Shown: positions 39,701 through 61,513, counted from the first letter of the stretch. The stretch is 64,000 bases of DNA from Enoplolaimus lenunculus (GCA_030248215.1 JASANG010002790.1:1-64000); one strand, 5' to 3'. Program-made: numbers and translations. Notes: generated by a model not told the origin, from the sequence alone.

Positions 39701-42700
39701 GTGCAAGTCTGCATGTTGCATACCCATATCGACTAGCTCATCATCAACTCTTTGTATTAGATTTTCAAGCAAGCGACCGGAGGTAGTTGCGAATTTTCAA
39801 TTGGCAGTGTCAAGACAAATCAGGCGCAAGAAACGAGCAAAACGTCAAATCTCACTACTTGGTTTTAGAATGCTATACGCATACAAGAATATAAACACCA
39901 ACTTGGAATGATAAATAATATATAAGCCACGTTTTATACTCATATGAAATATTTCCGGTCTATTAAGAGGATTGTGAATTATACTCAAATTCATAACAAT
40001 TTCGCATTGTTTGAACTGAACTGTCACACATATCGGTGAAATTATAAGCTTTCAAATTGGAAAAAACAATGAACATTATAATCGGGTTATAATTTCAAAT
40101 TCAAAAATGCCAGGTTGACGTGAAATATCGTAAACGCGTCTGTGCTGGTAAAAGCTAAAACATATTAATGCCTGCAAACCAAATATATGTAATATGCTTA
40201 TACTCACTTTTATATTTTATTGCGTATTGGTATTTATACACTCGAATCATCATATGAGTGAAGTATTATCTTTCATTTCTAGTTTTTATTAATGGCAATT
40301 AACTTCTTTGCATTCATCCTGATTGGATTTTCTATTGAGTTACATTATTATCTTTGAACGTACTAGGAAATACTAAACGAAAAATAAGGCTCAGCCTAAG
40401 GCTGAGCCTAGAAGCCTTAACTTTTAATGCGCAAATGGTGTAAATGATCCAAGCCAATTAGTTTTGCTTATTCTTAATAGTTTACCGACTGTTTTTGAGT
40501 TTTTGCAATAATTTGCATTTCTTCAACGATACAATTCCTATAGTGTTAAATTAATTTTTGAAAAGTCAAGACAGAAGCAATCTGTTAATTTTTAATTTTT
40601 TTGCTGTTCTCTTACACGCATTTATTGAATACACATTTTTGGAATGCATTTGATTCTCAAACTTTATTTTACATTAAATAACAGTGGTCGCAAGAAACTA
40701 CAGGCCAAGCCTAAGTGTGAATAAAACTTCGAAAAAGTTTCAAAGAATCGAGGTTAACAAACGTGCGTACCGTATAATGGAACTGTAAATTTCATTCTAA
40801 AATTTTCATAAAATTTTAAAACTTCCCACACAGGGCACAGACAAAACAATATTCAATTTGCTATCGCAAAAACCCACGTTACATAAATGAATATCGAAAA
40901 CTTGTGACGCCTCCTGTATTTCGGTACTACCTACAGTGTTAAAGAAACCCTTTCGAAATTCCACCCGTCACTAAGATGTGACAGGTAGCGAAAAAATAAA
41001 CATTTATTGCATGCAAAACTGATGCAACATGTATTTACTAAAACATGTTATAGTTTCATCAGTGACTAGTTTTCAGCATAGTCATCATGGTTTAAATGTC
41101 AGGAAACAGTGGGATGCAAATACGTCAACCGGATGAAAAAACATTCTGTTCACAATAAATTATAAAATGTCAAGCAGTAAACAAAAACGTCTCTGTGTCT
41201 CATTTCAAACTTAGGGACAGGAATTTAAAGAGAAAAAGTAAAAAAAGAATTAAATAAAATTACCTAATATATATTACTCGAGTAACCTAACTCCGTGTGA
41301 AAGCGACGTCATAATGATAAAGATGTCGTCAAGACGACAAAATTATAAATTACTTACGTTTTAGAACCAATACTATAAAATGTTTAATATTTTGCTGTAT
41401 AGTTGTTTGTAAGTAATCCTGAACCATATACATCTGCTGACTGCCGCTAGCTTCCATGACCCAACCTAAACTTTCAATATCCCACCGTTAAAATGAACCA
41501 GACGTTAAAGATGAATAATTTAACTGTTTCACAGCACTATATTTTGTGCCATGTCACTATATTATTGCCGCCTTTGACAAGCAAAAGACTGTTTTGTCTT
41601 CTATTATTTTGAGAGAACACAGCGCTGCCGACAAGACAAATTTGTCAGATCTATATAAGTTTTTCAAGATTTCCCAATGATATAGAGTTATAACAAGTTT
41701 TCTCTAAATTATAAATTTTAGCGTTTCTGCTTTAAAATTCGCCACAGCAGATGCTATAATATACATGAAACTACAAACAGGTCACAATTGGGTTCAAAGA
41801 CATTTAAACTATTTAGTTCACGAGCAGTAAATTGAAGCTGAAGCAGCAAATTATGTTCAGCAATAAGTTTCAGCTTAAATTACCACGTAAAAGGTGAGTT
41901 ATGCGTATAATATATGTATATATCGGGGTGCAACTAAATCGGCTCCGGTTCCGGCAAAATCGATATCCGGCTCTGTATTTAAACATGCCGGATGTTTTTT
42001 AAAATCTTCAAAAAATTGAAACCATCATTTGTATTTATGCCAACTAGCAGTAGCATGTAACTGATTGACTTACTTTTACCTTTTCTGTGTTAGAGGTGAT
42101 GTAAATGTTTCCATGGGCCCGTGCACGTTCACAATATTTATTGGGTTACATCAACGCTGGAAAACTTGATAAAGATGACCAGTGTGATTTCACGGGCGTA
42201 ATAGTATATATCTCAGCATATCCTGTTCTTAACGCTAAGCCTAAACTTCAGCGTAAAAATAAGTCTGTAACTAAGCCAACTTAAGCTTACGCAAAAATAA
42301 CAGTGTTAATCACAACCACCTCTATTTTACAGTACCTATGGAAAACTGCATGCCCTGAAAAAGAACATGCGCCAAGCAAATATTGCAACAAAACGAAACG
42401 CTACAAAAACATTAAATTCGGCTCCGGCTCCGGCCGGATATTAGATTATCCGGCCACAGCTCAGTCGTTTTTTGGTATCCGATCGTACCCTGATATAAAT
42501 ACCTATATACACCTATATATGTTTGTATGTATATGTGTATATAATATATTCCTCAGGTAAAAGCATCACTCGTATCAGTTCAGTGATAAAATTCACAATG
42601 AAGACTAATCTATTTTTTGTGGTGCATCTTACAGTTGCATTGCACGCGATGTAGCAAATTTACAAATTTACTATAAAGAAGCACAAAGTGTCCTATTTGT

Positions 42701-44279
42701 CGAAATATCAAATACTAGTATATACCTAAAGCAAGAGCTTAAACAATGATACATCTTCTGATACACAATAGTGCAAATTAAGTAAAAGCATGACTCGTAT
42801 TTGCCAAATTAAACGCACCTATATTGGCGATAATATAAAATAAGTATATACGCAAAAAATTGAATTTTACGTTCTTAGTTTTTAAGTATATCTAACATAT
42901 GACAGAAGTAAACCAGCTATAAATAGGCACTTCTCACTGGAGAACTTTGTCAGCATTCCTTTTCAACGATTTTACTTAGCTTAAGTACTAAAACCAAAGC
43001 CAGTACAAAACAAGTAGCTTATAAGCCGAATGTGTAGAGACAGGTATTGGTATTATGTAACCGAATCTGAACTGAAGCTTCATAGTGTAAGCACAATGAT
43101 TGAACAGGAAGTTGGCTTCACACTATGCATTTAAAAAAGCATTGACAACTAAAGGCTTTGAATGCATGATCGAATAAAGGCAAAATACCAGTCAATTATG
43201 AGTCTACCTACGCGAGCCTCGCAACCTGAATTCTTTAGCGAAACAAGATTTCCAAAGGGGCAAGAAAAATTTTTCTACCAAAATTATTTAATGCAATTGA
43301 AAAACCTTTTAGCCAGAGAAGCGAACCTGTTCACTGGGGTGTGCGCAGCACCCTGCCTCCCCCTTTCAGTTGCGGGCATGACCTGTGCTTTCAAAGGCTA
43401 TTTAACCATCCATCTGACTAATATAGACGAAGCTCAGGTTTTGGCATTCCCTGGATAAATAGAATCAAACAGCTTATAAACATTAATGACATTTGATGGA
43501 AAAGATATAAACTTGGTATTATTATAATTTCGTAGTCATCCGCATATTTTTGATTACATTGGCTTATTAATTAGGTAATATTAATTCTGCTATGCTAAGA
43601 TAAATTGTTGAATTGTGTGATGGCTGTAAGACATAAAGTTTTAAGCTTGTCTACAAGCAAATGGATAAAAAAATATTGCAGCAAAAATTAACAGTTTTGG
43701 TTGATAATAAATTTATACACCTTTGAGATGATACTTAAAAATACCATTAAGTCGTAATCGAAATTTATCAAGTGTGCTGTTTTTATGCATAGCAGGATTT
43801 TACTTCGATAGGGTATAAAATCCTGAGTAACAATTTTTTTGCGGAGCATGAAATTTTTGTCTCAATGATCCCGAAAAAAGCCTGTTAAATAGGTTGCTTT
43901 CTTGTTACTCCACAAGGTTTGCATGTCAAATATTCCGTCTTTCTCTGATGTATACAAACCCCTGGCGGTAGCAACGAACAAAAGAAATAATTCAAACAAG
44001 CTAAAGTTTAATTTTGATCATAAGCTGTTGGTATTCCACGGTCGACCGCATTGGACGATTCCATACAAAAGGGCCATACCAATGGAACGTAAAAAGTAAA
44101 AAATTAGACAAGCCGAAGCGTCAGATTTAAGATGGGTGGGTGATTTGATAAAAGTTCACGCTAACAGCAGTTATAGAAAGTTTAAATGAAGGTTTTACGT
44201 TTATTAACGGTATCGGCGCACTATAGTAAACAGCATATGCGTCAAACTGGATGAGGCTAAACGATGATATTAAAGTTTA
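36723..44279. other. long intergenic stretch, no gene recognised
   Basis: The only repeats noticed are decayed GCCTAA-bearing patches (42195-42305) and CCGGTTCCGG blocks (41935-42000, 42420-42460). Short frames such as 43162-43458 on the plus strand have no recognisable domain. A TATA-like CTATAAATAG at 42918 has no gene I can attach to it. Confidence 0.5.
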
Positions 44280-44490
44280 ATGGAAGTGACCATGTGTAGC
44301 TGAGAGCTGTAACAGTAGTACCTATACATACGCATATTTCTGAGCTTTTGTCTCAGCGTAAAGATAAGCTTATAAGTAAGCTTAGGCCTTTGCCTAAGAA
44401 GTCTAAATAAAGAATAGTCTTAAGTTTACTCTGCAACAGTCCCGCGGAAAATCGGTCCGCCCCTGAACTATACATATCGAAGTAAAGAAA
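44280..44490. mobile_element. diverged telomere-like-core MITE
   Basis: GCTGTAACAGTAGTACCTAT at the left and CGGTCCGCCCCTGAACTATA at the right resemble the 21016-type ends. The core has AAGCTTAGGCCTTTGCCTAA. Confidence 0.5.
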
Positions 44491-44583
44491 ATATAATATG
44501 ACAAGTTATTTATGTTGAGGTATACGGATAGACTTTGGGTTATGATAATCATGACATGTATCCTTTGCTGAAAAATACTTCCC

Positions 44584-44994
44584 GTAGCGCATTGACCCAA
44601 ATAAGACGGGATAATAAGGGGTCCCCATCATGAGTCGCAATTAATACAAGGTATTATCCCACATTAGAGTCCGTTAGTTGATAGAGTCCATAAGTCCGAC
44701 TCTAGAGTTTGCAAAAAAACAAAAGCAGATGAGTGCCCTAGGCTGTTCAAACATATAACGGACAGTCAGACTTTATTAAATCAAGAAGAAAGATGAATGG
44801 ACATGGCAGACAAACAAAAATGCTTTGGAACAAGTCAGTCTTGCCCAAAACAAAGTATAGGAGAAAAGGATGTTGGGTCCAACTATTAACATGAGTGACC
44901 TGAAAATAAATAACAGTCCGTGACCGAATAACAGGAGAAATACCTTCTGGAGAGGCAAAATAGATGCGAGTTCCCCTATTATTCAGGTCACTAC
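44584..44994 (-). mobile_element. TA-family MITE, reverse orientation
   Basis: AATAACAGTCCGTGACCGAA, CTTCTGGAGAGGCAAAATAG and ATTATTCAGGTCACTACA match the reverse complement of the left part of the 35826 copy. The far end TGACCCAAATAAGACGGGAT matches its other terminus. The middle is diverged. Confidence 0.7.
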
Positions 44995-47037
44995 AATACT
45001 ACAGAAAACCAGGAACAATATGATACAATTTTACGGTTGTGCAAGGCTTAGTACCTAATTGTAGTTTCTGTACTACAAATTTCTGTTATCTGCAACCAAA
45101 GTAGCTGCGAATAAAGTTTCTTAGCATGAAGGTCAAAAGTCAATTTACAAATGTTAATTTTTTAAAACATCAATTTCGCCAGATGGGAATACTGAAACCA
45201 ACTTGGGTACTTATATAATACCTAAAATCGCATCAGATTAATAACAGTAAAAAGTCTGACTATTTTAATACCAACTTATACATTCGAAATAGGACGCCAA
45301 TTAAAGCAAGGAAATTTTCTGCTAACTGTTTTAAACTTAAGAAATATAGAGCGTTTCCGTTGCAAAAAATTATTTATGGTCTTGAAAATTATACTCTAAC
45401 GACAAACGCGCAATGAAACAAACATTCGAGCTATTATTAATTTAATATCATACTTGCGTAAATGATGTTATGTTGCATAGCAACTGCAACTGGTGCTGTG
45501 CACGACTTACAGTTTTACGTCAGCAAAACTAACGCAAGATAATACCCATTTGGGTGGCCAAATATTTTGAACCGAAATCCTATCATTGATGAGGTCAAAT
45601 ATTTTAACTTTAAACAATAAGCTTGCCTTTTCCATTTGAACCATTGCTGAGCTTAAATAAGCATTGGTCACGCAACTCTGTGACCTAGACTCTATTACTA
45701 CATTAATATTTAATTTAAAGTTGAAGCAAACGCTCTGGACTAAAGTCAAAAATTATTTCAATAGTATGGTATTACATTGCGTTTCTGATATCTAAGCGCA
45801 GTTTGTCAGAGTTCAAAACCAAACTCTTATGATGTTTTTTGAAGTTGTATATACATACTGCTAGTATATTTCGAAAAAATTTTTGTTTCTTGAATGAAAA
45901 TTTTAAGTACAATCAAACGAGAAAACTTACACTTAAATTTAAATGGCACCTATTAGACTTTTTCAGGGATGGCATGGGATGGCGATTTCCATGGGGATCC
46001 CCATGTGGTGCGGGTGGGATGTGGTGAGGATTAGTTCAAAATTGGCGGGGATTCCCACCCCGTCTCGAGGTTGAAAATTTTTAACATGGATACTCTGGAA
46101 TAGACAATGCTATACATATATTTATTTACTAGGTTGTTCCATATCTCGGTAATTGTGCCCCGGTAAACTACGTTCATCACCAAGCGTCACATAGGCTCTG
46201 TTACTGGCATAATTTACTACAATATAATGCAAGTTTAACGAGATCAAATCATTATCAAGGGGGCCTGTACAAGATAGTTGTGTAGAGAAAGCAGAAGATC
46301 TGGGCAGTAACTGCTTTTAGAAAGGTACCCCTACGCGGAACCAACATTTGTTAGTTCAATCATGGCCGGAGCAACCCCAACCACCCTACATATTCCCCAT
46401 TTGAAGGGGCCCCTACCTCTTAAGGGACCATACCCTAACCGTATAAAACAAAAACGGCCGAAGTTTTGAAATGCGTCTGGCTTTACGCACGCTTGGCTCG
46501 CGAGTTTTTGGCACTATTCTAGCTTGCGCGATCGTTTTAATGGTTTCACACATTCCACAGACCTTAAAATAACACCAGGTTGGTAAATGTTAACAAATTT
46601 TATCGCTCACTACACTCGCTGGTCTATAATTCTACTTAAAACAATATAACTCGCCCAAAATGAAAAAATATTCAAAAACAATAATAAAAACAGTTCTGGA
46701 GTGACGTGTGCCGAGTGCTGTGTCAACTGGCTGGAGCATATGAAGATTATATAAAGTTTTTCCTAAAATATGAGCGGTTCAGCTACTTTTGCAGAAAATT
46801 TCAATTCCTACACCTCTACGTTGGGGACCCCACACTAGAAATTGGGGAGCCCCCCACCAGTGTCTGCTTTGGACCTGATTTAAATCCTTATTTTCACGAA
46901 CCACTACGGAAAGTTTTCTTCAAATTTAGATATTCATTTCGGTTTTGACCACTTCTACAACTGTGCTAATCGATCTACTCATTCAATAACCAAAAGAAAA
47001 AATTGTATAAATTGTAGCGCTTCGCGCAAACGGAGAG
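44995..47037. other. intergenic, no gene recognised
   Basis: Nothing beyond simple sequence and a G-rich palindromic patch (CATGGGGATCCCCATG) near 45990. Confidence 0.45.
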
Positions 47038-47230
47038 AGTCCAAGTATAGAACAGGGCCGGAACAGTATTATAAGCATATTCCTAAGCCTAACCCTAAGC
47101 CTAACCCTAAGCCTACGCGTATGGATGAGCCTTTTCCTAAGCCTAAGCCGAAGCGTAAGCCTAAGCCTCAGCAAAAAAAATTAGTCTAAAGCTTAAACTG
47201 TCTCTATTATAGTCCCTCCAGAAAACGTTG
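47038..47230. mobile_element. telomere-like-core MITE, close relative of the 21016 copy
   Basis: AGTATAGAACAGGGCCGGAA, the GTATGGATGAGCC spacer and AAGCTTAAACTGTCTCTATT match 21016-21212 closely, with GCCTAA/CCCTAA arrays on both sides. The right terminus is lost after GAAAACGTTGGA. Confidence 0.85.
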
Positions 47231-47573
47231 GATATTCTTACCCCATGACATCCTTAGAATTTTCATATAGTGGTCAAATGAAAGCTGTTCATTTGGTCTC
47301 GCACAAGAAACTTATCAACATCCAAGCCTGTAGGATTGAACAGAAAAACGCACAATGTAAGCTACAATATGTATATGTATGTATGTACGTATGTATACCA
47401 AATTTAACTCTTTAAGGGCGAAATTAAATCCATACTTAATAGTTTTACTTCATTGCCTCTGTAAGCAAGAGTAAATTCTGAATACCATGTATCATCGCTT
47501 TTATTCCAAGACGGAAACACGCGGCTTCTGAAACACACACTAACGAACCGTATTGAGTCTACGGCCCATGTCA

Positions 47574-47690
47574 ATTAGAGGGCCAATCCACTTATCCTAA
47601 GCCTACGCCTAAACCTAAGCCTAATCATAAGCCTAACCGCAAGCATAAACATAGGCCTAATCGTAAGACTGAGTTGATTATGAAAAACCA
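47574..47690. mobile_element. GCCTAA-rich MITE fragment
   Basis: GGCCCATGTCAATTAGAGGG resembles the GGCCCATGTTACTTT end. It is followed by about ten imperfect GCCTAA hexamers, and the right end is missing. Confidence 0.5.
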
Positions 47691-47944
47691 GAGTATTTAA
47701 CACAGCCTACATAGCAAAAATGAGTTTAAAAATCGGCGACTTCTTGCCACTATAACTCAGTGAAGTTCAAACACAAGAAATATCTGCTCAAAAACATCAT
47801 TCACAGGTTTTAGAGTGAAACTGGAACTACGTTTGATATAGTGCATCGTGTTTTGAGCACCAGTATAAACGCTACGGCCTAACCACAGTAAATATATTGC
47901 GAGTGAACTGTTTTGTACAAATTTGTATATTCTAACTCACGTAC

Positions 47945-48124
47945 TGTTTTGAGCAAATTCAACCTTTTTTCGTAAAGCCTTGCTCGGCGGCAAATAATCA
48001 CACAAATATAGACCAGAAGTAAGTTTAGAATACCAAAACATATTCCGTTAGTTGAGACAAATCCAAGCAGAGAGAGCATTAAAAGTAAACGTGTGCTTTT
48101 CAACGCCGAGATACGATTGTACAT
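47945..48124 (-). CDS. possible first exon of a small membrane protein
   Basis: ATG at 48124 opens 60 codons up to a good donor (AAAACA|GTACGTGAG). It has two hydrophobic stretches (LLLMLSLLGFVSTNGICFG and ILNLLLVYICVIICR) and a basic end (RRARLYEKRLN). No following exon was identified downstream on the minus strand, so this is tentative. Unspliced, the frame would stop at 47879. Confidence 0.28.
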
Positions 48125-48688
48125 TATGCAGACTCATTCTATGTACAGCAAAGGTATTTATCAAACATTTACCGCCATTTAAAAATATAAAGCAATCGAT
48201 GCAATAGTGACTTAGTGTTTTGCTCGCGAACTAAGATTTATCTGACATTACTAACTAATTCCGACTAGACACGTTTATGGCAGTGACGATTTGTCTACGC
48301 AAAACATATGCCACGGCCATAGCATTGGAACCTACATAATTTTTGCGGTTGTTGCGTGCAGAATTTATATTTTATATACCTAGATCGTGCATATATACTT
48401 ATAAGTAGAAATTTCATTGTACCACTACTAGTACTTTCGACGCAACGGGACGCGTGGTGCCGTTGGACTTGGTTACTGCACCAGATGCGGGGTTCACGTT
48501 ATAACCGGGGCAGGCGGAACACGGTTTGTCTTATGTTGATTCGACGTCAACGTTAAAATTCGGGCTCTTATATCGGGTCAACAGACAAAACTCGAATGTC
48601 ATATGACATTAGCTTACAAACCCCCGCTCTCAAACGATCAATGTGTACAAGGGACGGTATGTCACGTGATACTGTGGTACATTTATGT

Positions 48689-48736
48689 GAATATCATATG
48701 ATATTCTAAAATTTCAACGAATATCATATGATATTC
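48689..48736. repeat. two perfect 18-bp palindromes, 30 bp apart
   Basis: GAATATCATATGATATTC occurs at 48689-48706 and 48719-48736. Related imperfect versions (TCATATGACATT near 48598, ATATCATATGATACTC near 48964, GAATATCATATCATATTG near 48994) spread over 400 bp. Confidence 0.85.
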
Positions 48737-49039
48737 AGCGGGACAGTGTAACCTTTGGGTACTAATAAATGAATGAAAAGTTGAACGGTAGCGGCACAAA
48801 TGTGCTTTAAATACCAAATACATGCCAGCAAATCGTTTTCGACGCAAAATCGTTTATAACCACAGCTTCTAAATTCAGAAATTCAATTTTCAAATTCTAG
48901 TATTATATGATGTTCAACAGGACAATTTGGGTATGTTATCTCAAGTATGCAGACATTTGAAAATATATCATATGATACTCGCAGACAATACCTCGAATAT
49001 CATATCATATTGAAGAACAAAAGGGGACATTAATAGCAG

Positions 49040-50728
49040 ACAAATACGAATTTTTGAATACGATACAGGGTCTATAAGCAAAAAAAATGTTATCCAATAG
49101 TTTAATAGAAACAAAACGTGTCCCAAGCTGCCCCGGGTTTACAACGTGAAACCCGCAAGAGCTATTGAATAGCTGCACAATTGAGCTGTAATAGCTCAAA
49201 AGCTTTCAAGAAACTGAGCATGCAAGTTTTTTTTAAAAACTAGATTTTTGCTGCTCAGCGCGAAAGCCCTCATATTCAAAATAACAGTACAGTATGTTTA
49301 AGGTTAAGCACGAACTCGAGCATGTGTTAAAATTTATGAAAATGACAAGGTGTATTATTGGCTAAATTCGACAATTAAAACACATAGTTTCCTTTAAAAA
49401 ATTCTACTGCTGTTAACTTAAAATGTTTCCCAAAATTTTGTTTAACTATTTTTGAAATTCGATTATTTATATACCCTCTTAAGAATATAAATGGAGCAAC
49501 CTTTTACAGGCATAAAAATCAGAAAATAAATTCTTGAATATAAGACAATTATTTCTCGAAAAGAAGAAAGTTGTGTTTTATATTGGTAACAGCAATTCCT
49601 TGAATATAATACATTTATGTTTTAACCATTTCAGATCCAAATTTCTGAGCCATTTAAGGCTATTAATTTTTTAAATACAAGGAATTTATATCTTGGAAAT
49701 TTAAGACAGTAAGAGTCTTGAAATTTTAAGATAATTTAGTTGTATGTAGAATCACAATTTTTGCAAACACATCAAATCAGGGTTGGGCATCGGAAAAAAC
49801 CAACGGAAAAACAGTTTTTCCCCGGTTTCTTCGATTTTCCGAGGAGGTGGACAAAACGGAACAACTTTTTATTATAATCTCAAATCACTCGCAAAACAGC
49901 GACAAAAGATCACGGAAACAGTGATATATTGGTTTTTTCACGCTTTCGTCATCGCGAAGGCTGATTTGTGGTATAGGGAGCAATGTAGTGGTCTTCAGTC
50001 CCCTTGTTTCAAACCTGAATTTTTTGTATTCTCACATCCTATGCTTAATACTTTAGGTACTGCTAGCGGCCCAATACTTCATGCTTGAGTGGGTGTTGAA
50101 ATATAGACTTGAGTACCTTTGAAGGACATTGTTTTTAGCGTTTTGTACTAGTTTGATATTGGTATTCGCCTGATCTTTTGTCTGAGAAAGAAAAAAATTA
50201 CAACTTCGATAAAGTTTGATTTTGTTGAGCTATTATCCTGCGACGCAAAGAACTTGAATTGCTTGAAAAAATGAAAATATTTTAAAAAGGCAACAGTTAT
50301 GAATTGTTGAATTTGCTCAATGAATATCTCAGATAGTTATTGTATTTAAACTGCCATGGTAAAAATCTGCTTATTATCCCATGGAATAAGTTTGAACGGA
50401 CCTATTGCTGCAGTATTCAATACCATTTTTATTGTATTTTCAGGTGCTGGAGGAACTTATTTCATATTTACAGCTTCAATCTCTTTATTCTGCAATTTAA
50501 AATTTATAAGTTTTTCAGCTCCGGCAAACTTTGATCTTGACCGCAAGCTCCGGCTTTTTCTATCTCTGACGTTTTAGGTTCACATGTAACTCCGGCAAAA
50601 TTTGTTGACCTCAGACTCCGGGTTTTGAACTTCCTATTGCATTGACGCTTCAGCTTGCTTTCTATCAGACGTATGATCCATGTTACTTTAAGGGTTGTCC
50701 CGGTTTCTGGTTGGTCTGTAAAGGAGTT
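49040..50728. other. intergenic, no gene recognised
   Basis: It holds a dispersed repeat near 49090-49135 shared with 30140-30190 and CCGGCAAA/CTCCGGCT blocks at 50515-50620. There are no credible exons. Confidence 0.45.
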
Positions 50729-50912
50729 CACGGCAAAAAATAGCGAGTCAAATTGACTCTCTGAAATAGGCTCTACTGGACTACACAAACTGAGTCAAAT
50801 TTGACTCCGACAGTCAAATTCTTCTCACTTGGCGGAGTTGAATTTGACTCAATTTGTGTAGTCCCATAGAGAATATTTCGGAGAGTCAATTTGACTCATC
50901 ATTTTTTGCAGT
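50729..50912. mobile_element. foldback element (about 184 bp)
   Basis: The left arm GGCAAAAAATAGCGAGTCAA...GACTACACAAACTGAGTCAA pairs with the right arm read in reverse (TGCAAAAAATGATGAGTCAA...GACTACACAAATTGAGTCAA). The arms are about 85 bp with a short loop around 50815-50830. GAGTCAAATTGACTC-type motifs repeat four times. Confidence 0.8.
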
Positions 50913-53504
50913 ACAGGCTTCGCCGGAACTTCCGGAAAAAATTTTACCGGAGCCGGAAGTCGATTTTCTGCCAGAGCCAAACTTCCGACTGTATCCAGGC
51001 TTTGCGGTATGCACTAGTCACTAAAGAACCACAACACTATGCCAGAACTAATTGAACGTCGAATTATCATCTCAAATGTAGAGTTTCACCGAACAATGAA
51101 GTTTACTATTGCAGATCACATTACACATGCTTTCAAACACGATCTGCACGCCAAACCACACAAAGCAAATGGCAATAAATTGCATAAAGTGTATTTCTAA
51201 ATGCCATTTTAGCAGCATTGCTGAATTTCTTCCAGCAAAGTTGTCGAGAAATGACATCAGTTATGTCCGCTGAGGTGTTGAAACGTTGAAAAGACGTACA
51301 AACTAGTAATTTGGACAATTATGTTGTTGAGAACATAAATTTTTTGAGCAACAAACACAATCTAACGAAATATGGCTTTTTGTTATAATTTTATGTATCA
51401 CGTGGCATATGAAATCAATTGCAATAAAAAATTGCATACTGATACGATACAATACAAAGTAAATATTTTCGAAATACAGTCATACTACTGAAAAGACTAG
51501 GTACTCAATTCATTCGTTAGCAGAACAATCTGATTTTACAACATCTATAAAATTACAAAAAATAAATAAGCAATTACGCCAAAGTACAAAACATTTCTAC
51601 ATTAAATTTGGAAAGTGCTGGTTCATCCTCAACGTGTACGAAGAAACTGAACACGTACGTCATTTGCCAAATGCTATCTAATGTGCCATATGCATGATGA
51701 GTTTTAAGTTTAACACATACTAGAGATGTCCCGGGGGCGGGGCCATACGGTACCAGAAAACAATGTTTTGTGGCATAATTTAGCCAGAATCCGAACGAAG
51801 TACAGTGAGTTTATTACATTACCTTAGGCGGGCAAAATATCGCGTGACGCCATTATGGAAAATAACAAATGCATTAACACTAACTTCGCATAATGGGAGT
51901 CGGAGTATCAGTTGTTTCAGAAATGCCAGCTATTTCATACTTACATAATAAGAAGGATTGGAGAACAATCAATTACAAATATAAATAGACAATAATTAAT
52001 AACGCAAACTGAATAAAACAGGCCCAAACTATGTAAAAATCATAATCCAAATGTTTATTTTCTGCAAAAAAGGCTTTAGATAAACTGAGCTTGAGTAAAT
52101 GGGTGGAAGCCACGACGCACTATAAAACAAACGCTGATAAATAGAATACTATGTAAATGTACACCAGTAATGTAACAATATTTGCATTTAAACTGCATAA
52201 ACAGCTGTCATTCTTATTATGAAGGTATCTAACACAAAATGCACTAATCCAATCTTTGCAACGAAAATACGTAGTGCTAAATTTTGGCCACACGAGGCAG
52301 TTAACGAAAAGTCGGTCAGTGAACGGCGAGCACATTGCCGAGTTATACATTACAAAATTTTCGTATTTATCTTGAAATGTTCTACTTGGGTATTTTTCAG
52401 CTTTAGAAAAAAGACAAAAGCAATCCTTTCTCTGAACGCATACCATTCAAAATACATTACCGTAAGAACAGTGCGATGGAATGCCAACAAAAATATAGAA
52501 GTCGAATCCTTCCCTCGGCAGATCACCGCCGCGGCTTGGTTTTAAGTAATTTTCAAAATTTTACTTGAGTAGAAAATTTTAAAAAAAGAAACAAACATTG
52601 TATTCCAAAGTGTAAGAAAAAGAATTTCCGATCCTAAGCCAGACGTATGCCTAAACCTGGTCAAAAAGTACTTCGAGCCTTGTCTCAACTACTCACAAAG
52701 TTGTCATACTACAAAGCAAACCGAGTCCGCCCGCCCTTTTCTTAGCCACAAGCTCCTTACTGAAATTTTGCCACAAAATTGCGTTTCCTCTAACCAGACC
52801 TTAACGCAACAGTTTTGTGTCATTGTTATGTGCGGCACTAAATACTGCCACATAGTCTGACACACGCGTAAACATTGTGTCTATATATGACTTTTAAGGT
52901 TTTATGAAGTGCTAACCATACTTCAACACTTATCTGACACGCGTTAAGGGATATGAACAGGTATTTTTGTTGAGTATGGTTAGCAAGTGGCAGAATACGC
53001 AAAACAGTGTTGGCCTTAACTCAACGCGTCACAAGACTAACAAGTGGCCGAGGATGTAAAAGTGTTGGCCCGTCGTCAACGCGACACAAACCGGTTTGTG
53101 ACACGTGTTAAGGTAGGGTAAACAAATAATTTCCTATGAGGTAGAGTTAACGAGTAACTTACCTGTGCCATCGCATTTTTCTGGTCCAGCATAATTTTAT
53201 ATTGTGAACGACACAGTAATGTCAAACGAGTTTCTTGGTATATTTATTTTTGTTCTGTTTAACAAAAGTCACTGCGTAAGATTGTGAATTTGCTCACGAA
53301 AATAGTTTATAGTTCTTTATAATACTTATGACAATAAATATCCAGCAGTGTAATATATCGTAGTCTGATGTCGACTTTTCGCCAGAACCGGAAGTTCGGC
53401 AGCACTCTGATAACATGTGATGTGCGCAAAATTTACTACCAGAACCTACAGATTACAAAAATCAGATCAGCATAACATGCGACACGGCATGTTTAAAAAG
53501 GTCG
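50913..53504. other. intergenic, no gene recognised
   Basis: It includes an Ori-like-looking but unsupported palindromic patch at 52860-53110 (CACAAACCGGTTTGTG and repeated GACACGCGTTAAGG). The 3' end of the ARHGAP39 gene lies immediately to the right. Confidence 0.45.

Positions 53505-61513
<8,009 letters not shown>

Noticed and set aside
42598-42654. Short signal-peptide-like frame (MKTNLFFVVHLTVALHAM)
   Set aside because: Only 18 codons before a stop; a donor-like GTAGCA overlaps it but no next exon can be named.
43162-43458. 98-codon plus-strand ORF downstream of a TATA-like box
   Set aside because: No domain, no conserved-looking pattern and no splice evidence; the TATA-like match is likely chance in AT-rich DNA.
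52860-53110. Palindrome-rich patch (CACAAACCGGTTTGTG, GACACGCGTTAAGG repeats) as a replication or regulatory site
   Set aside because: The motifs look like a worn dispersed repeat; nothing ties them to a function.
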